From NCBI GenBank assembly GCA_913050115.1, contig CAJWZU010000010.1:1-62997 (forward strand): DNA of 62,997 nucleotides, in the 5' to 3' direction. Under the pieces are notes generated by a model. The model ran no database searches. It worked only from the letters and a program-made list of their open reading frames with translations, and was not told the DNA's origin. This stretch comes from an uncultured Cellvibrionales bacterium. Its GTDB lineage: Bacteria; Pseudomonadota; Gammaproteobacteria; Pseudomonadales; Cellvibrionaceae. A program made the position numbers and the translations under genes. Positions 49,033 through 58,246 of the stretch are shown one piece after another (the stretch's first letter is position 1; every line of letters starts with the position of its first letter).

Positions 49033-49734
49033 TCATACTGTACCGCTATCATTCCAACGATACCCCATACCATAGGCGGTTTGAATACAGCTGAAGGCCT
49101 TGTCGTGCTGCGAGAATTTTTTGCGAATACGTTTGATGTGAGAGGTGATGGTGTTGTCATCGAGTACTACATTGGCAGCATCCATTAATTGCTGGCGATT
49201 TTTAACATGGCCTGGGTGTTTGGCAAGGGCGTGCACTATCCACAACTCAGTTAAGGTCAGATCAATAGTGTGCTGATGCCAGTGAACGGCCATGCGCTCT
49301 AAGTTGAGCTTAAGCGGGCCACGCTCTAGTACTTGCTCATGTTGTTGCGGCTGACGCAACGCGTCAATGCGGCGTAGCAGGGCATGTACTCGCGCCATCA
49401 TATGAGCTTGGCTAATGTCTTTAGTAAGATAATCGTCGGCACCTAAGCGCAAGCCCGAGATAACGTCTAACTCGTCATCGCGAGCGGTAAGAAAGACAAT
49501 CGGCAGTTCTGGCGCCATAGAACGCAGCTCGCGGCAGAGTTCAAAGCCACCTTCAATATCATCCCCAAGACCCACATCGATAACCGCTAAATCGGGCAGC
49601 CGTTGCTGAAAAGCGACAAGAGCTGAGGGGCGATCTAGGTAGTGGCTAACCCGATAGCCCTGACGGCAAAAAGCATCGCGATAGTTATCGGCAATGGCTT
49701 GTTCATCTTCAACAATTACAATGTGGCGGGGCAT
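49033..49734 (-). CDS. Response regulator, OmpR-type, PdsR-like
   Basis: A 233-aa regulator: receiver domain with acidic pocket VEDEQ at 8-12, phospho-acceptor Asp53 (AVIDVGLGDD), Lys105 (DDYLTKDIS), then a winged-helix DNA-binding domain (LTLTELWIVHALAKHPGHVK, ... ITSHIKRIRKKFSQHDKAF, YGMGYRW). The segment DVISGLRLGADDYLTKDIS and its pairing with the kinase fit the 'proteobacterial dedicated sortase system' regulator family. AAAGGATCG precedes the ATG. No sortase, sortase target or OmpA-like partner lies in the window. Confidence 0.82.
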   Translation of the reverse strand: MPRHIVIVEDEQAIADNYRDAFCRQGYRVSHYLDRPSALVAFQQRLPDLAVIDVGLGDDIEGGFELCRELRSMAPELPIVFLTARDDELDVISGLRLGADDYLTKDISQAHMMARVHALLRRIDALRQPQQHEQVLERGPLKLNLERMAVHWHQHTIDLTLTELWIVHALAKHPGHVKNRQQLMDAANVVLDDNTITSHIKRIRKKFSQHDKAFSCIQTAYGMGYRWNDSGTV

Positions 49735-50201
49735 AGACGATCCTTTTAACGTATAGCGATATTAGCCATTCGTTAAGCAGAAATACAGACCTGCGAGCGA
49801 GTTATCATAATTGATCACATTTTAAAATTGCTGACCTCTGCTGACTAGCAGCGGTCAGCAATATCAGGCTTAAGCTAAATACTAGTGGTGTATAAGTATG
49901 GTTGTAACGGCTTGTCGTTAACCCTCAAAGTTTACTGCTTGGCATTAGTGCTGTACCGCAGTTCAGGTAGCCGAGGCATAATAAGCCGCCTGTTTGAACC
50001 GTTCGCAAATTGGCTAGTGGTCGCGCTGATGCTAAACTTGTAGATTAGTGTTGTGAGTTGTTGGTCAACAATATTTACTGATACGCAAAGAATTGAGTTG
50101 AGAGTTAGCCGCCTTTTTCGTTAAAAAATAAACCGCTAATAACACCGGTAAATAGGGCGAGTCATATTCAATGGGATGTGTTGATTAATTCATTTTTTTG
50201 G
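49735..50201. other. 467-nt intergenic region with a 16-bp hairpin
   Basis: It should hold the promoter of the regulator-kinase pair. ATTGCTGACCTCTGCT (49827-49842) and AGCAGCGGTCAGCAAT (49847-49862) pair over 16 nt with one mismatch and a 4-nt loop; on the minus strand TTTT follows, so it may end the barrel-SLATT transcript. I see no gene in this stretch. Confidence 0.5.
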
Positions 50202-50777
50202 TCATGGGGTGGCCGAAGTCTCGGTGGTAGACAACTCATTTTTTCGGCGCATCAATTGCGATGGTTCGCGCTGCAGTTTGGCACGCTGGTCAAGTAAGGC
50301 GCAGCGATAATCTTTATCGTGAACGGCAAAGGCTTCGGCTTGTTGGTTAATACTGGCGTAGCGCTCATTCAAGCGCTCAAGCTTTTCAGAGAGTTGTTCG
50401 AGGGAAAGTTGTCGGTCAAAGAACAGTGCAATTAAACGCTCGCATTCACGTGCAATGGCTAGGTATTGATTGCCCATTTCACGGTGACCTTCTGAGCGGC
50501 TTTCAAAATTAAAAAATGTTTGTATGCCACCGAATAGTGCCGATGTCAGAGCTAAAAACGCCCCCAGCCATTGGCACCACTGGGGTAATAGGGTAGATAC
50601 TTGAGTAAAAAAAACAGAACCAAGAATCAAGTTAAAAATAATAACCGGTAGGCCGCAGAGCACATGGTAATGACTGCGCCGTTTGGAGGCCTCAAAATGT
50701 GAGCGTTTGACTAAGTGCGCGTTTAAGCGCAAGCGCTCCAGTACTTCCAGTGTGTAGGGTATGGTTTCAGTTTGCAT
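50202..50777 (-). CDS. SLATT-like two-TM membrane protein
   Basis: A 191-aa protein with two predicted membrane helices (about residues 39-60 and 67-89) followed by the polar helix FFNFESRSEGHREMGNQYLA and a coiled-coil-like region (QLSLEQLSEKLERLNERYAS). Two helices then a conserved AxxHxxxxxxY-type stretch and long cytosolic helices is the layout of SLATT/DUF4231 proteins, which are predicted pore-forming effectors in nucleotide-signal immune systems. No SMODS, SLOG or other sensor gene is nearby. Its ATG is 1 nt after the stop of the beta-barrel gene, so the two are co-translated. Family assignment is by pattern only. Confidence 0.6.
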   Translation of the reverse strand: MQTETIPYTLEVLERLRLNAHLVKRSHFEASKRRSHYHVLCGLPVIIFNLILGSVFFTQVSTLLPQWCQWLGAFLALTSALFGGIQTFFNFESRSEGHREMGNQYLAIARECERLIALFFDRQLSLEQLSEKLERLNERYASINQQAEAFAVHDKDYRCALLDQRAKLQREPSQLMRRKNELSTTETSATP

Positions 50778-50778
50778 A

Positions 50779-51753
50779 TTAAATATTGTAATCCATTAAA
50801 ATAGACCAGCCGCGTACGTTCTGCCCGTAAAGACCTTTGACTCCCAAGCTAAAGCTGTCAATAGCCCATTGGTGTTGGCTAATATCAAACACTAGTGAGG
50901 CGCCGAGCTCGCCGTATTCATTAAATCCCAATGCATGTCTATCACCACCGACAAAACTGTTGCCGCTAATATGCATTATGCCGCTTAGGGGGTAGTTGAA
51001 CAGGCTAATGCCGAGCGCTTTTTTAATGCTGACGCGTACCGCGGCTGAATCGACCTGCTCGTCAAAAGACCGCAGTTGGCTGCTCTCGCGAAAAGTTTTT
51101 ACTTTTGATAGGGCGTAGATTAGGCGGCTGTCTACATTGTAGTCGCCAAATTTACGCTTATGATCCAGCGTTAAGGCGCCGCTTAAAGTGCTAGCTTGGC
51201 TCTTCCAGTTGGTGATGGCATTGTTATTGAAGGCGGGTTTTAACGTTTCATTATTAAACGTTCCATAAAACTTGGTGTTATTGCGAAATCGCGCCACGCC
51301 TAAATCTAGGGTCGGTGCCAGGGTCCAGCGCTCGCTGATTGGTACTTCGATACCGCCCCCGAAGGTGACGCTGGCGCCTTCCCAGCTGGGTTTAAAAGAT
51401 CCGCCCCACGGAGTCTCTATGGCGCTCTGATGAACTGTCATATAGCCCATATTGACGCGAGAAATAATACTCCAGTTGTACTCGGCTAATTTGTAGTGGT
51501 GTTGAATCGGAATTTTTGAAGCGCGAATGGTGGGGTTGTTAAGGGCGTCGACATGGTAGGTTGCTGACTCCACGCTTGGGTCGACAATCATATTGGTCAA
51601 AAATGCCTCCCCCGCACCCAGTTGGCTGGGCGGGTTAATTATTTGCTGCTCGTTTAAATCCCCCCGCTGTTGGCTACTTATTGCCCCTGCCATCGAGTTA
51701 ACCGAAAGCAGTATGAGCAGGCAAGTGAAAATTTTTTTAGTGACAGTACGCAT
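50779..51753 (-). CDS. Outer-membrane beta-barrel protein (solitary autotransporter-barrel type)
   Basis: A 324-aa exported protein. Signal peptide MRTVTKKIFTCLLILLSVNS with a probable AMA-G-type cut site shortly after. The rest alternates polar and aromatic/hydrophobic residues as in beta-strands (GASVTFGGGIEVPISERWTL, LSGALTLDHKRKFGDYNVDS, SFSLGVKGLYGQNVRGWSIL). Length and pattern fit the Pfam 'solitary outer membrane autotransporter beta-barrel' group; there is no passenger domain. The Met at 51753 is chosen because it gives a clean signal peptide; an ATG at 51789 sits 9 nt after a TATAAT box and would be leaderless. Operon with the SLATT-like gene. Confidence 0.65.
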   Translation of the reverse strand: MRTVTKKIFTCLLILLSVNSMAGAISSQQRGDLNEQQIINPPSQLGAGEAFLTNMIVDPSVESATYHVDALNNPTIRASKIPIQHHYKLAEYNWSIISRVNMGYMTVHQSAIETPWGGSFKPSWEGASVTFGGGIEVPISERWTLAPTLDLGVARFRNNTKFYGTFNNETLKPAFNNNAITNWKSQASTLSGALTLDHKRKFGDYNVDSRLIYALSKVKTFRESSQLRSFDEQVDSAAVRVSIKKALGISLFNYPLSGIMHISGNSFVGGDRHALGFNEYGELGASLVFDISQHQWAIDSFSLGVKGLYGQNVRGWSILMDYNI

Positions 51754-51883
51754 AACGATGCAGATCAACTTTAAAAAGGGTGTGGTCATGGTTAGGCATT
51801 ATAGGCAACTATAAAAGAAAATTTTGCAGCGATATTATAGTGACCAAGCATAACTCGCTAGCCGAAATATTCCGCAGCGCCGG

Positions 51884-52990
51884 TTAGGGCAACTGCAGTA
51901 CTAAACTTCGATCATCGGCATTAATGGCAAAGTGAAAGCGTGCCAAAATATCTAGGCCAAGCAGGGCGTCAAAACCATGGCTCGCGCCCTCGGACAATAC
52001 TACAAGTTCTTTGTTGTTGACGCTGAGTTCAAAATTTTCACCCAAAGCCAATGTATCGGTTTTTACAATATCCGCCTGATAATTACCGCCAGCGGTTTGC
52101 AGTAACACTCGTTGGCCGGTGAATGCATGTACTAGATTTTGCTGGGCAAAGGCATAGCTGATCGCTGAAATCGAGGCGCCGGTATCGACTAAAAAGGTTA
52201 ATTGCTCGCCTTCAATCATGCCGGTTAATAGATACTGATTGGTACTGCGATTTAACGGTACCACGAGTGTGCCGCTAGAGATTTGTGCGTTCGGCTCCAT
52301 GCTCGCCAACAATTGTTCGGCAGCATCGAAAAAATCCGGCGCAGTGCCAGCCAGTAGAGCGTGGTAGCGGGCAATGTCGAACTGTTCTTCGGAATGCGCT
52401 AACTGCGCCAACCACCAATGCGCTTGGCTGTCGTCGGGTTTTTGCTGTAAATATTGCAGTGCCACTTTGGTAAAGGTGGCGGCACTTTGATCGCGCTGCT
52501 GCCACCATTTTTTGAGTGTCTGTTTAACGCTCGTGAGCGCCCGGTCAGACCGCTCAAGGCGGCTCTCATCCATAGCGTAGGCTAGCAGCCAAAGTGCGGC
52601 TTGCACGCTGTCTCCTGCATCACGGAGCTGCCGAGCAAGTTCGGCCTTAGCTTCGGGCACATGAGCCCAGGCACTGCCTTCGTCAGCGATTAGCTCTAGT
52701 AACGTACCGACGGTTAAGTCACGGCCGCCTTGATAGTTCCATCGCTGAATGCAGGACTGCATTATTGCGGGCGATAATTCTGCTGGGTATTGGCATTCGA
52801 TGGGTGTTTGACTTATGGCTGTTGTGTTGTATACCACGGTCTGATCGACTTGACGGCTAACCTGGTTGCTTTGCTTGGCGGCTTGTAACGGAGTGTTAGG
52901 GTTGTCTGCGGGGACCTTGGCGCCAAAGAGGTAGCCGCCGAGCGCGCCAATAAAAAAGGTCAACGCATAGTTAAGGGCTTTTGTTGTCAC
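51884..52990 (-). CDS. Membrane-anchored retropepsin-like aspartic protease
   Basis: A 368-aa protein. One N-terminal helix (about residues 7-24, ALTFFIGALGGYLFGAK) anchors it, with the bulk predicted periplasmic. The middle part (about 90-235) is helical and TPR-like. The C-terminal part is a retropepsin-type domain: active-site Asp269 in FLVDTGASISAIS and the partner motif ALLGLDILARF near the end; a single such domain must dimerise to form an active site. Start is GTG with GGGAGTG upstream. Divergent from the VF530-type gene. The substrate is unknown; the next gene downstream on the strand is the beta-barrel, 130 nt away. Confidence 0.8.
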   Translation of the reverse strand: MTTKALNYALTFFIGALGGYLFGAKVPADNPNTPLQAAKQSNQVSRQVDQTVVYNTTAISQTPIECQYPAELSPAIMQSCIQRWNYQGGRDLTVGTLLELIADEGSAWAHVPEAKAELARQLRDAGDSVQAALWLLAYAMDESRLERSDRALTSVKQTLKKWWQQRDQSAATFTKVALQYLQQKPDDSQAHWWLAQLAHSEEQFDIARYHALLAGTAPDFFDAAEQLLASMEPNAQISSGTLVVPLNRSTNQYLLTGMIEGEQLTFLVDTGASISAISYAFAQQNLVHAFTGQRVLLQTAGGNYQADIVKTDTLALGENFELSVNNKELVVLSEGASHGFDALLGLDILARFHFAINADDRSLVLQLP

Positions 52991-53062
52991 TATCTAAACA
53001 CTCCCGCAAAATTTATAATCAACACAGTATTATTAATTATTTAACACCCGGTAGGAATGGCT

Positions 53063-53623
53063 ATGAATGAAAAAGCAATATATGAGAACAATCCGCTGCA
53101 TGGGTTGAAGCTTGAAATCCTATTGGCTGAACTGGTTGACCACTATGGTTGGGAGATTCTCTATGCCTATTTGAATCTTAAGTGCTTCGATAAAAACCCC
53201 AGTATTGAGTCGAGTCTAAAATTTTTACGTAAGACCTCATGGGCCCAAGAAAAGGTCGATGCATTTTATATGTATCAGTTTAAAGGTCTGCCTATGGCCA
53301 GTAATGCGCAGTTTGAGCTGCCACCGCGCGATCGCATCGTGCCTGCGGCGGATACCCTCGGTGAGCCAGCGGAACTGAGTTTTGAGGATGCCGAGCAACT
53401 TAAGGCTAAACGCGCCAGAAAAGCCAAAGAGCGTGATGAGGCTAAGCTATCGGGCGGGAGAGGTGCAAGCCGGTCGCGAAGTTACTCTCATTCGGCGCCG
53501 ACTCAGCGTGATGATGATCCTTGGGGGCTAAAAAAGAAGCAGCCAGAGCAGAAGCCAGAGCAGAAGCCAGAGCAGCAACAAGAGCAGCAACCAAAGCGTG
53601 ACCCGAACCCTTGGGGCAATTGA
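53063..53623 (+). CDS. VF530-type DNA-binding protein with extended tail
   Basis: A 186-aa protein. Residues about 6-76 match the VF530 family ([20 protein letters not shown], ... [20 protein letters not shown]), small helical DNA-binding proteins of unknown role. Unlike the usual 70-90-aa members it has a long charged tail: an Arg/Lys/Ala helix, a Ser-rich part, a DDDPWG motif, three PEQK-type repeats and a final DPNPWGN. The ATG at 53063 is 6 nt after AGGA; the ATG at 53057 touches that site and is unlikely. Confidence 0.8.
   Translation: MNEKAIYENNPLHGLKLEILLAELVDHYGWEILYAYLNLKCFDKNPSIESSLKFLRKTSWAQEKVDAFYMYQFKGLPMASNAQFELPPRDRIVPAADTLGEPAELSFEDAEQLKAKRARKAKERDEAKLSGGRGASRSRSYSHSAPTQRDDDPWGLKKKQPEQKPEQKPEQQQEQQPKRDPNPWGN
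53539..53575 (+). repeat. 12-bp tandem repeats in the VF530-type gene
   Basis: About three copies of CCAGAGCAGAAG encode PEQK units, then degenerate into Gln/Glu-rich codons. Translated in frame, lying between two D-P-W-G-type motifs. Confidence 0.75.
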
Positions 53624-53951
53624 TTCTTTGTGCCTGAGGTTTGGGGGTGACGCCCTTGCGCCTTAGCGGGCAGGTTTTTGCGCCAGGCCAAAACTATACC
53701 TTTGGCGGTCGCGTTGAGTTTACATCTACGAGCAGTATGCAGTAATGGCAACCCTGTAGGGCTACCTTCGGTTGCGTATGAGCATGCGCTCACAGCGGCT
53801 TCTGCGTTGCTTTACCTCGTGCATTAATGCATGTCGTCTTTCGCTGCGGTGAGTGCGCCACTTTGCAGCAATTCGTATCAAATCTCAGGCATAAAAAAGC
53901 CCCGCTAGCAGAAGCTAGCGGGGCTTTTTTAGATCAGTCACTTAAAAAGAA
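53624..53951. other. Intergenic stretch between converging genes
   Basis: No gene recognised; frames on the minus strand here run against the repeat region and look like shadows. It contains a GC-rich block (about 53770-53850, TTCTGCGTTGCTTTACCTC) that resembles a piece near 31760 (CTTGCGTTGCTCTACCCAT), possibly a dispersed intergenic repeat. The terminator at its end is listed separately. Confidence 0.4.
53893..53930. terminator. Bidirectional terminator of the second EF-G gene
   Basis: AAAAAAGCCCCGCTAGC-AGAA-GCTAGCGGGGCTTTTTT, a perfect 17-bp stem 22 nt beyond the EF-G stop on the minus strand; usable in both directions. Confidence 0.95.
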
Positions 53952-56045
53952 TTACTTCTTCTTTTTAGCGGCTGCTCTTTCTTTCTCTTTGGCAATTACA
54001 TCGTCAGCTACATTGTTCGGGCAAGCTGAGTAGTGTGCAAACAACATAGAGAACTGGCCGCGGCCAGAAGTCATGGTGCGCAGGCTACCAATGTAACCGA
54101 ACATCTCTGAAAGAGGTACGTCGGCTTTAATGCGAACACCGGTAACACCCGCTTCTTGACCAGAGATCATGCCGCGACGACGGTTCAGGTCACCAATAAC
54201 ATCACCAACGTGATCTTCAGGGGTGAACACATCCACAGCCATGATTGGCTCTAGCAGCTGTGCGCCGGCCTTAGGCATGGTCTGACGGAAAGCGCCTTTA
54301 GCAGCGATTTCAAAGGCAACAGCCGAGGAGTCAACGGCGTGGAAACCACCATCGTTCAGGTCAATTTCAACGTCAAGTACCGGGAAACCCGCCAAAGGAC
54401 CAGCAGCCATCATGAACTTGAAACCCTTCTCAATCGCTGGGAAGAATTCCTTAGGTACGTTACCGCCGACAACAGAAGTGGTGAAGGTAAAGCCAGAGTT
54501 AGGCTCGCCTGGCTTCATGGTGTAGTCGATCTTACCGAACTGACCAGAACCACCGGACTGCTTCTTGTGGGTGTAGCTGTCTTCGATTTCCTGAGTGATG
54601 GTCTCGCGGTATGCAACCTGCGGAGCACCCACTTCCAACTCTACGCCGTAAGTACGCTTCAGAATATCAACCTTGATGTCCAGGTGCAGCTCGCCCATAC
54701 CCTTAAGGATGGTTTCGCCTGAATCTTCGTCGGTTTCAACGCGGAAAGAAGGATCTTCTTGAACCATCTTACCGATGGCTACGCCCATCTTTTCAGTAGA
54801 GCCTTTGTCTTTCGGAGAAACAGCAATTGAGATTACTGGCTCAGGGAAGATCATGGGTTCAAGTGTACATTCGTGCTTAGGATCGCACAGCGTGTGACCG
54901 GTCTGAACATTCTTCATACCGACGATGGCGATAATGTCGCCCGCCTGCGCTGAGTTCAATTCTTTACGTTCATCGGCTTGCATTTCACACATGCGGCCTA
55001 CGCGCTCGGTCTTGCCGGTGTAAGAGTTAAGGATGGTGTCACCCTTATTCAGCTTACCGGAATAGATGCGAACGAAAGTCAGGGCGCCGAAACGGTCGTC
55101 CATGATCTTAAAGGCCAGTGCGCGGAAAGGCTCGTCAATAGAAACCAGAGCGTGCTCACCGTTTGGCTCGCCATCTTCGTCGGTCAATGGCTGCGGATCA
55201 ACTTCAGTTGGGTTCGGCAGGTAGTCAACAACGGCGTCCAGCAACAGCTGCATACCCTTGTTCTTGAAGGCAGAGCCACAGTAAGTTGGGAAGAAGTCCA
55301 GCTTACGAGTACCGGTACGGATGCAGCGCTTGATGTCGTCCATGGCAGGCTCTTTGCCTTCCAGGTACATTTCCATCAAATCGTCGTCTTGCTCAACAGC
55401 CATTTCGATCAGCTGCTCGCGGTACATCTCAACTTCGTCAACCATATCGGCTGGGATTTCAACGATGTCGTAGTTCTCTGGCTCGCCTGAGTCGTCCCAA
55501 ACGAACGCCTTGCGGCTCAGTAGGTCAACTACGCCAACAAAGTCGTCTTCGATGCCGATTGGCAAAACCATAATCAGCGGGTTGGCGCCGAGTACTTTCT
55601 TAACCTGCTCGGTAACACGCAGGAATTCAGCGCCCATACGGTCGAGCTTGTTGATGAAGATGATACGCGCAACTTCAGATTCGTTGGCATAGCGCCAGTT
55701 GGTCTCTGACTGAGGCTCTACGCCACCAGAACCACAAAATACACCGATGCCGCCATCGAGAACCTTCAGTGAGCGGTAAACTTCAACGGTGAAGTCAACG
55801 TGCCCAGGGGTGTCGATTACGTTAAAGCGGTGATCTTTCCAGAAGCAGCTGACAGCCGCAGACTGAATGGTAATACCGCGCTCGGCTTCCTGTTCCATAA
55901 AGTCGGTAGTGGACTCACCTTCGTGAACCTCACCGATCTTGTGGATTTCACCGGTCAGCTTAAGGATACGCTCGGTGGTGGTGGTCTTGCCCGCATCAAC
56001 GTGCGCGAAAATACCGATGTTTCTATATAAGGATAAGTCTGTCAT
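53952..56045 (-). CDS. Elongation factor G paralogue (EF-G2)
   Basis: A 697-aa second [23 protein letters not shown] begins the G domain; [11 protein letters not shown] (G3) and NKLD (G4, [11 protein letters not shown]) are present, and all five domains follow to the basic end [13 protein letters not shown]. It differs throughout from the operon copy at 13860-15968 (e.g. [20 protein letters not shown]), so it is an old paralogue, not a recent duplicate. Several gammaproteobacteria carry such a copy; whether it serves translocation, recycling or stress is not settled by sequence. Start Met at 56045 matches the family; 21 more codons upstream are open but hydrophobic and unlike EF-G. Confidence 0.93.
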   Translation of the reverse strand: MTDLSLYRNIGIFAHVDAGKTTTTERILKLTGEIHKIGEVHEGESTTDFMEQEAERGITIQSAAVSCFWKDHRFNVIDTPGHVDFTVEVYRSLKVLDGGIGVFCGSGGVEPQSETNWRYANESEVARIIFINKLDRMGAEFLRVTEQVKKVLGANPLIMVLPIGIEDDFVGVVDLLSRKAFVWDDSGEPENYDIVEIPADMVDEVEMYREQLIEMAVEQDDDLMEMYLEGKEPAMDDIKRCIRTGTRKLDFFPTYCGSAFKNKGMQLLLDAVVDYLPNPTEVDPQPLTDEDGEPNGEHALVSIDEPFRALAFKIMDDRFGALTFVRIYSGKLNKGDTILNSYTGKTERVGRMCEMQADERKELNSAQAGDIIAIVGMKNVQTGHTLCDPKHECTLEPMIFPEPVISIAVSPKDKGSTEKMGVAIGKMVQEDPSFRVETDEDSGETILKGMGELHLDIKVDILKRTYGVELEVGAPQVAYRETITQEIEDSYTHKKQSGGSGQFGKIDYTMKPGEPNSGFTFTTSVVGGNVPKEFFPAIEKGFKFMMAAGPLAGFPVLDVEIDLNDGGFHAVDSSAVAFEIAAKGAFRQTMPKAGAQLLEPIMAVDVFTPEDHVGDVIGDLNRRRGMISGQEAGVTGVRIKADVPLSEMFGYIGSLRTMTSGRGQFSMLFAHYSACPNNVADDVIAKEKERAAAKKKK

Positions 56046-56430
56046 TGCATCACTCGTTGAGTCGGGGCCACTACCAATATTCACCAGAATGATCAGTAAA
56101 ATAGCCAAAAAAAACAGGTCAAAATTCAGCGCGTGATTATACAGAATTTTAGCGCAAGGGTAGAGCTAAATTTAACCAGCGCTGGGGGGCAAGATCGTCC
56201 GCGCGGCTTTTGAGGTGTTACGGCTGTTTCAGATGTTCCCATTTTGGCCTGAAATTGCCTGTAGGTTAATGCTTTACCCCGTTGGCGCTTCCCTCAAGAC
56301 GGCTAAGGGCTTTATATTGTTATGACTAACATTGGTGTAATAAACCGATGCGCTCGGATTTAGCGTTGTTGGGTGTAATACAGCTCGCGGGTCGAATCCA
56401 ATAAAAAATATAATAATAGAGAGCACAAAC
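56046..56430. other. Divergent region between EF-G2 and first chitinase
   Basis: On the minus strand a TATAAT-like box lies at 56136-56141. For the chitinase, 56216-56318 contains blocks shared with the region before the second chitinase: GTTACGGCTGTTTCAGATGT (about 56217-56236), GTTGGCGCTTCCCTCAA (56281-56297), then TAAGGG and TTTATATT (56311-56318). The shared spacing to the start codon (150 and 146 nt) suggests a common promoter/operator. Confidence 0.6.
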
Positions 56431-58179
56431 ATGAAAGTCCCTTATTTTAAACTGGTCTTTGCGGCCAGTATTACGGTCGCATCGGCCGTATCGATGCACG
56501 CTCAGGCTCATGATTGCACTGCTTTACCTGCATGGAAATCGGGCGTCACGCAAACTGGCAGTCAAAAAGTGCAGCATCAAAATCATGCTTTTGAGGCCAA
56601 GTGGTGGACTCAAAAAGAGGAGCCGAGTCAAGCTAATAGCTGGGGTGTCTGGCGGTATTTAGGTGCATGTCTAAACAGTCAACTCAAAGATACTGATAGC
56701 GACGGTGTCATGGACCATTTAGATAACTGCCCAAATACCGCCAACCCAAATCAGGCCGACAGCGATATTGATGGTGTTGGCGATGCCTGTGACGCCATAA
56801 TAGGCGGCGATCTTGATGTTGATGGCGTGCCTGATAGTTTTGATGATTGCCCGCATGTGGCCAATTCAAGTCAAACTGATACTGACGGCGACGGTATAGG
56901 CGATGCCTGCGATGCAGATCAGGTTAGTGGATTTAAAACCGTGGGTTACTTTCCATCATGGGCGGGTTCAGTCGGTGATATTCAATTCAGCAAACTCACC
57001 CACATAAACTACTCATTTGTCCTGCCAACCAGCAGTGGTGGTTTAGGCCCAGTTGACGGTGTTGCTAGGCTGCAGAAGCTCGTCTCCTCGGCACACGGTT
57101 ATGGTGTTAAGGTCGGTATTGCTATCGGTGGTTGGAACGGTGGTGATGACAGTGCCTTCGAGTCGCTGGCGGCTAATAGCGCGACTCGCACCCTTTTTGT
57201 TAACAACCTCATGGCGCTGGTTAAACAGTACCAGCTCGACGGTGTAGATATGGATTGGGAGTACCCAGATCCGGGTGAGTCGGGCAACAATTACACACTG
57301 ATGATGACCGAGTTGGGTGAGGCTCTTCACGCCAAGGGTAAATTTTTGTCGGCGGCGGTTATCGGCCATGGTTACACGGGCGGCGGCGTACAGGATTCAG
57401 TCTTTGAGGTAGTCGATTTCTTAAACCTAATGGCCTACGACCAAAATAATGGCAATCACTCATCAATCGCCTACGCTCAAACGTCGATCGACTACTGGGT
57501 CACTCAGCGCGGCCTGCCCAAAGCTAAAGCTGTACTGGGTGTGCCTTTTTATGCGCGTCCTAGTATGGGTGCTTATAAAAACATAACGGCTAGTAACTCA
57601 TCTCTGTCGTGTGTCGATACTGATGGCAGTAACTACTATAACGGTATTCCAACCATTCGCACTAAGACCGAAATGGCCATGGCTCAGGCGGGCGGAATTA
57701 TGAACTGGGAATTGAGTCAAGACAGCGGTTTTGCTAATTCACTGCTCACCGCCAAATGGGAAGTGGTCAACGGTTTGCCGCGCAGTTATGACTGTGGTGA
57801 TTCATCTGGCCCTGGTAGCTCTTTAACGAGCACTTCAAGCTCCAGCAGCTCTTCAACAAGCAGTTCAAGTTCCAGCAGCACTTCAAGCTCCAGCAGCTCT
57901 TCAACGAGCAGTTCAAGCTCCAGCTCCAGCAGTTCGTCGTCGAGCTCTTCAAGCTCTAGCAGTGGCGGCGTTATCGAATGCGAAAGTAACAATATTGATG
58001 CCGCGGTTTATGGCGTTTATCCTAACTGGCCCCAATCGAACTGGAATGGTGACTTTGATCATGCCAATGGTGGCGACCGTCTCAACAACAATGGTGCCCT
58101 GTGGAACGCCAATTGGTGGACAAAATCTGAGCCTAAAGCTGGCGATGCCAGCTGGACCAAACTCTGTGTTACCCAGTAA
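56431..58179 (+). CDS. Secreted GH18 chitinase with two chitin-binding-like modules
   Basis: A 582-aa exported enzyme predicted to cut beta-1,4-GlcNAc chains. Signal peptide about residues 1-26 (ending HAQA). CBM5/12-like module about 27-78 (ending [10 protein letters not shown]). Calcium-type TSP3 repeats about 86-165 ([32 protein letters not shown]). GH18 barrel about 170-455 with catalytic [10 protein letters not shown] (Asp270, Asp273, Asp275, acid Glu277). Ser/Thr linker about 464-514. A C-terminal CBM5/12-like module follows (YPNWPQ ... [15 protein letters not shown]). AGAGAG precedes the ATG. Its neighbour is a paralogue, and a terminator lies between them. Confidence 0.93.
   Translation: MKVPYFKLVFAASITVASAVSMHAQAHDCTALPAWKSGVTQTGSQKVQHQNHAFEAKWWTQKEEPSQANSWGVWRYLGACLNSQLKDTDSDGVMDHLDNCPNTANPNQADSDIDGVGDACDAIIGGDLDVDGVPDSFDDCPHVANSSQTDTDGDGIGDACDADQVSGFKTVGYFPSWAGSVGDIQFSKLTHINYSFVLPTSSGGLGPVDGVARLQKLVSSAHGYGVKVGIAIGGWNGGDDSAFESLAANSATRTLFVNNLMALVKQYQLDGVDMDWEYPDPGESGNNYTLMMTELGEALHAKGKFLSAAVIGHGYTGGGVQDSVFEVVDFLNLMAYDQNNGNHSSIAYAQTSIDYWVTQRGLPKAKAVLGVPFYARPSMGAYKNITASNSSLSCVDTDGSNYYNGIPTIRTKTEMAMAQAGGIMNWELSQDSGFANSLLTAKWEVVNGLPRSYDCGDSSGPGSSLTSTSSSSSSSTSSSSSSSTSSSSSSSTSSSSSSSSSSSSSSSSSSSGGVIECESNNIDAAVYGVYPNWPQSNWNGDFDHANGGDRLNNNGALWNANWWTKSEPKAGDASWTKLCVTQ
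57820..57963 (+). repeat. Poly-serine linker coding repeat, first chitinase
   Basis: Mixed TCN/AGY serine codons with periodic Thr give a TSSSSSSS pattern. Such linkers between catalytic and binding modules are typical of Cellvibrionaceae secreted enzymes. Opposite-strand open frames here (Leu/Glu-rich) are by-products. Confidence 0.9.
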
Positions 58180-58208
58180 GGCCTTAACCAGTACCGTTTG
58201 TTAAACCG

Positions 58209-58246
58209 AAAAGCCCCCGTCAGTTTTATGCTGCGGGGGCTTTTTT
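58209..58246 (+). terminator. Terminator after first chitinase
   Basis: AAAAGCCCCCG / CGGGGGCTTTTTT with inner CAG/CTG pairing; T-run follows. It makes the two chitinases separate units. Confidence 0.93.

Noticed and set aside
53503-53793. Open frame of 96 codons on the minus strand
   Set aside because: It runs through the PEQK repeat and the gap after the gene, is Ser/Cys-rich, and has no ribosome-binding site.
56281-56297. Sigma54 promoter in the shared chitinase block (TGGCGC...)
   Set aside because: The second half (TTGC) is missing at the required spacing in both copies.
57767-57992. Leu/Glu-rich or Ser-rich open frames on the minus strand opposite the Ser linkers
   Set aside because: They are produced by the repeat codons of the linker on the other strand; no starts or ribosome-binding sites of their own.
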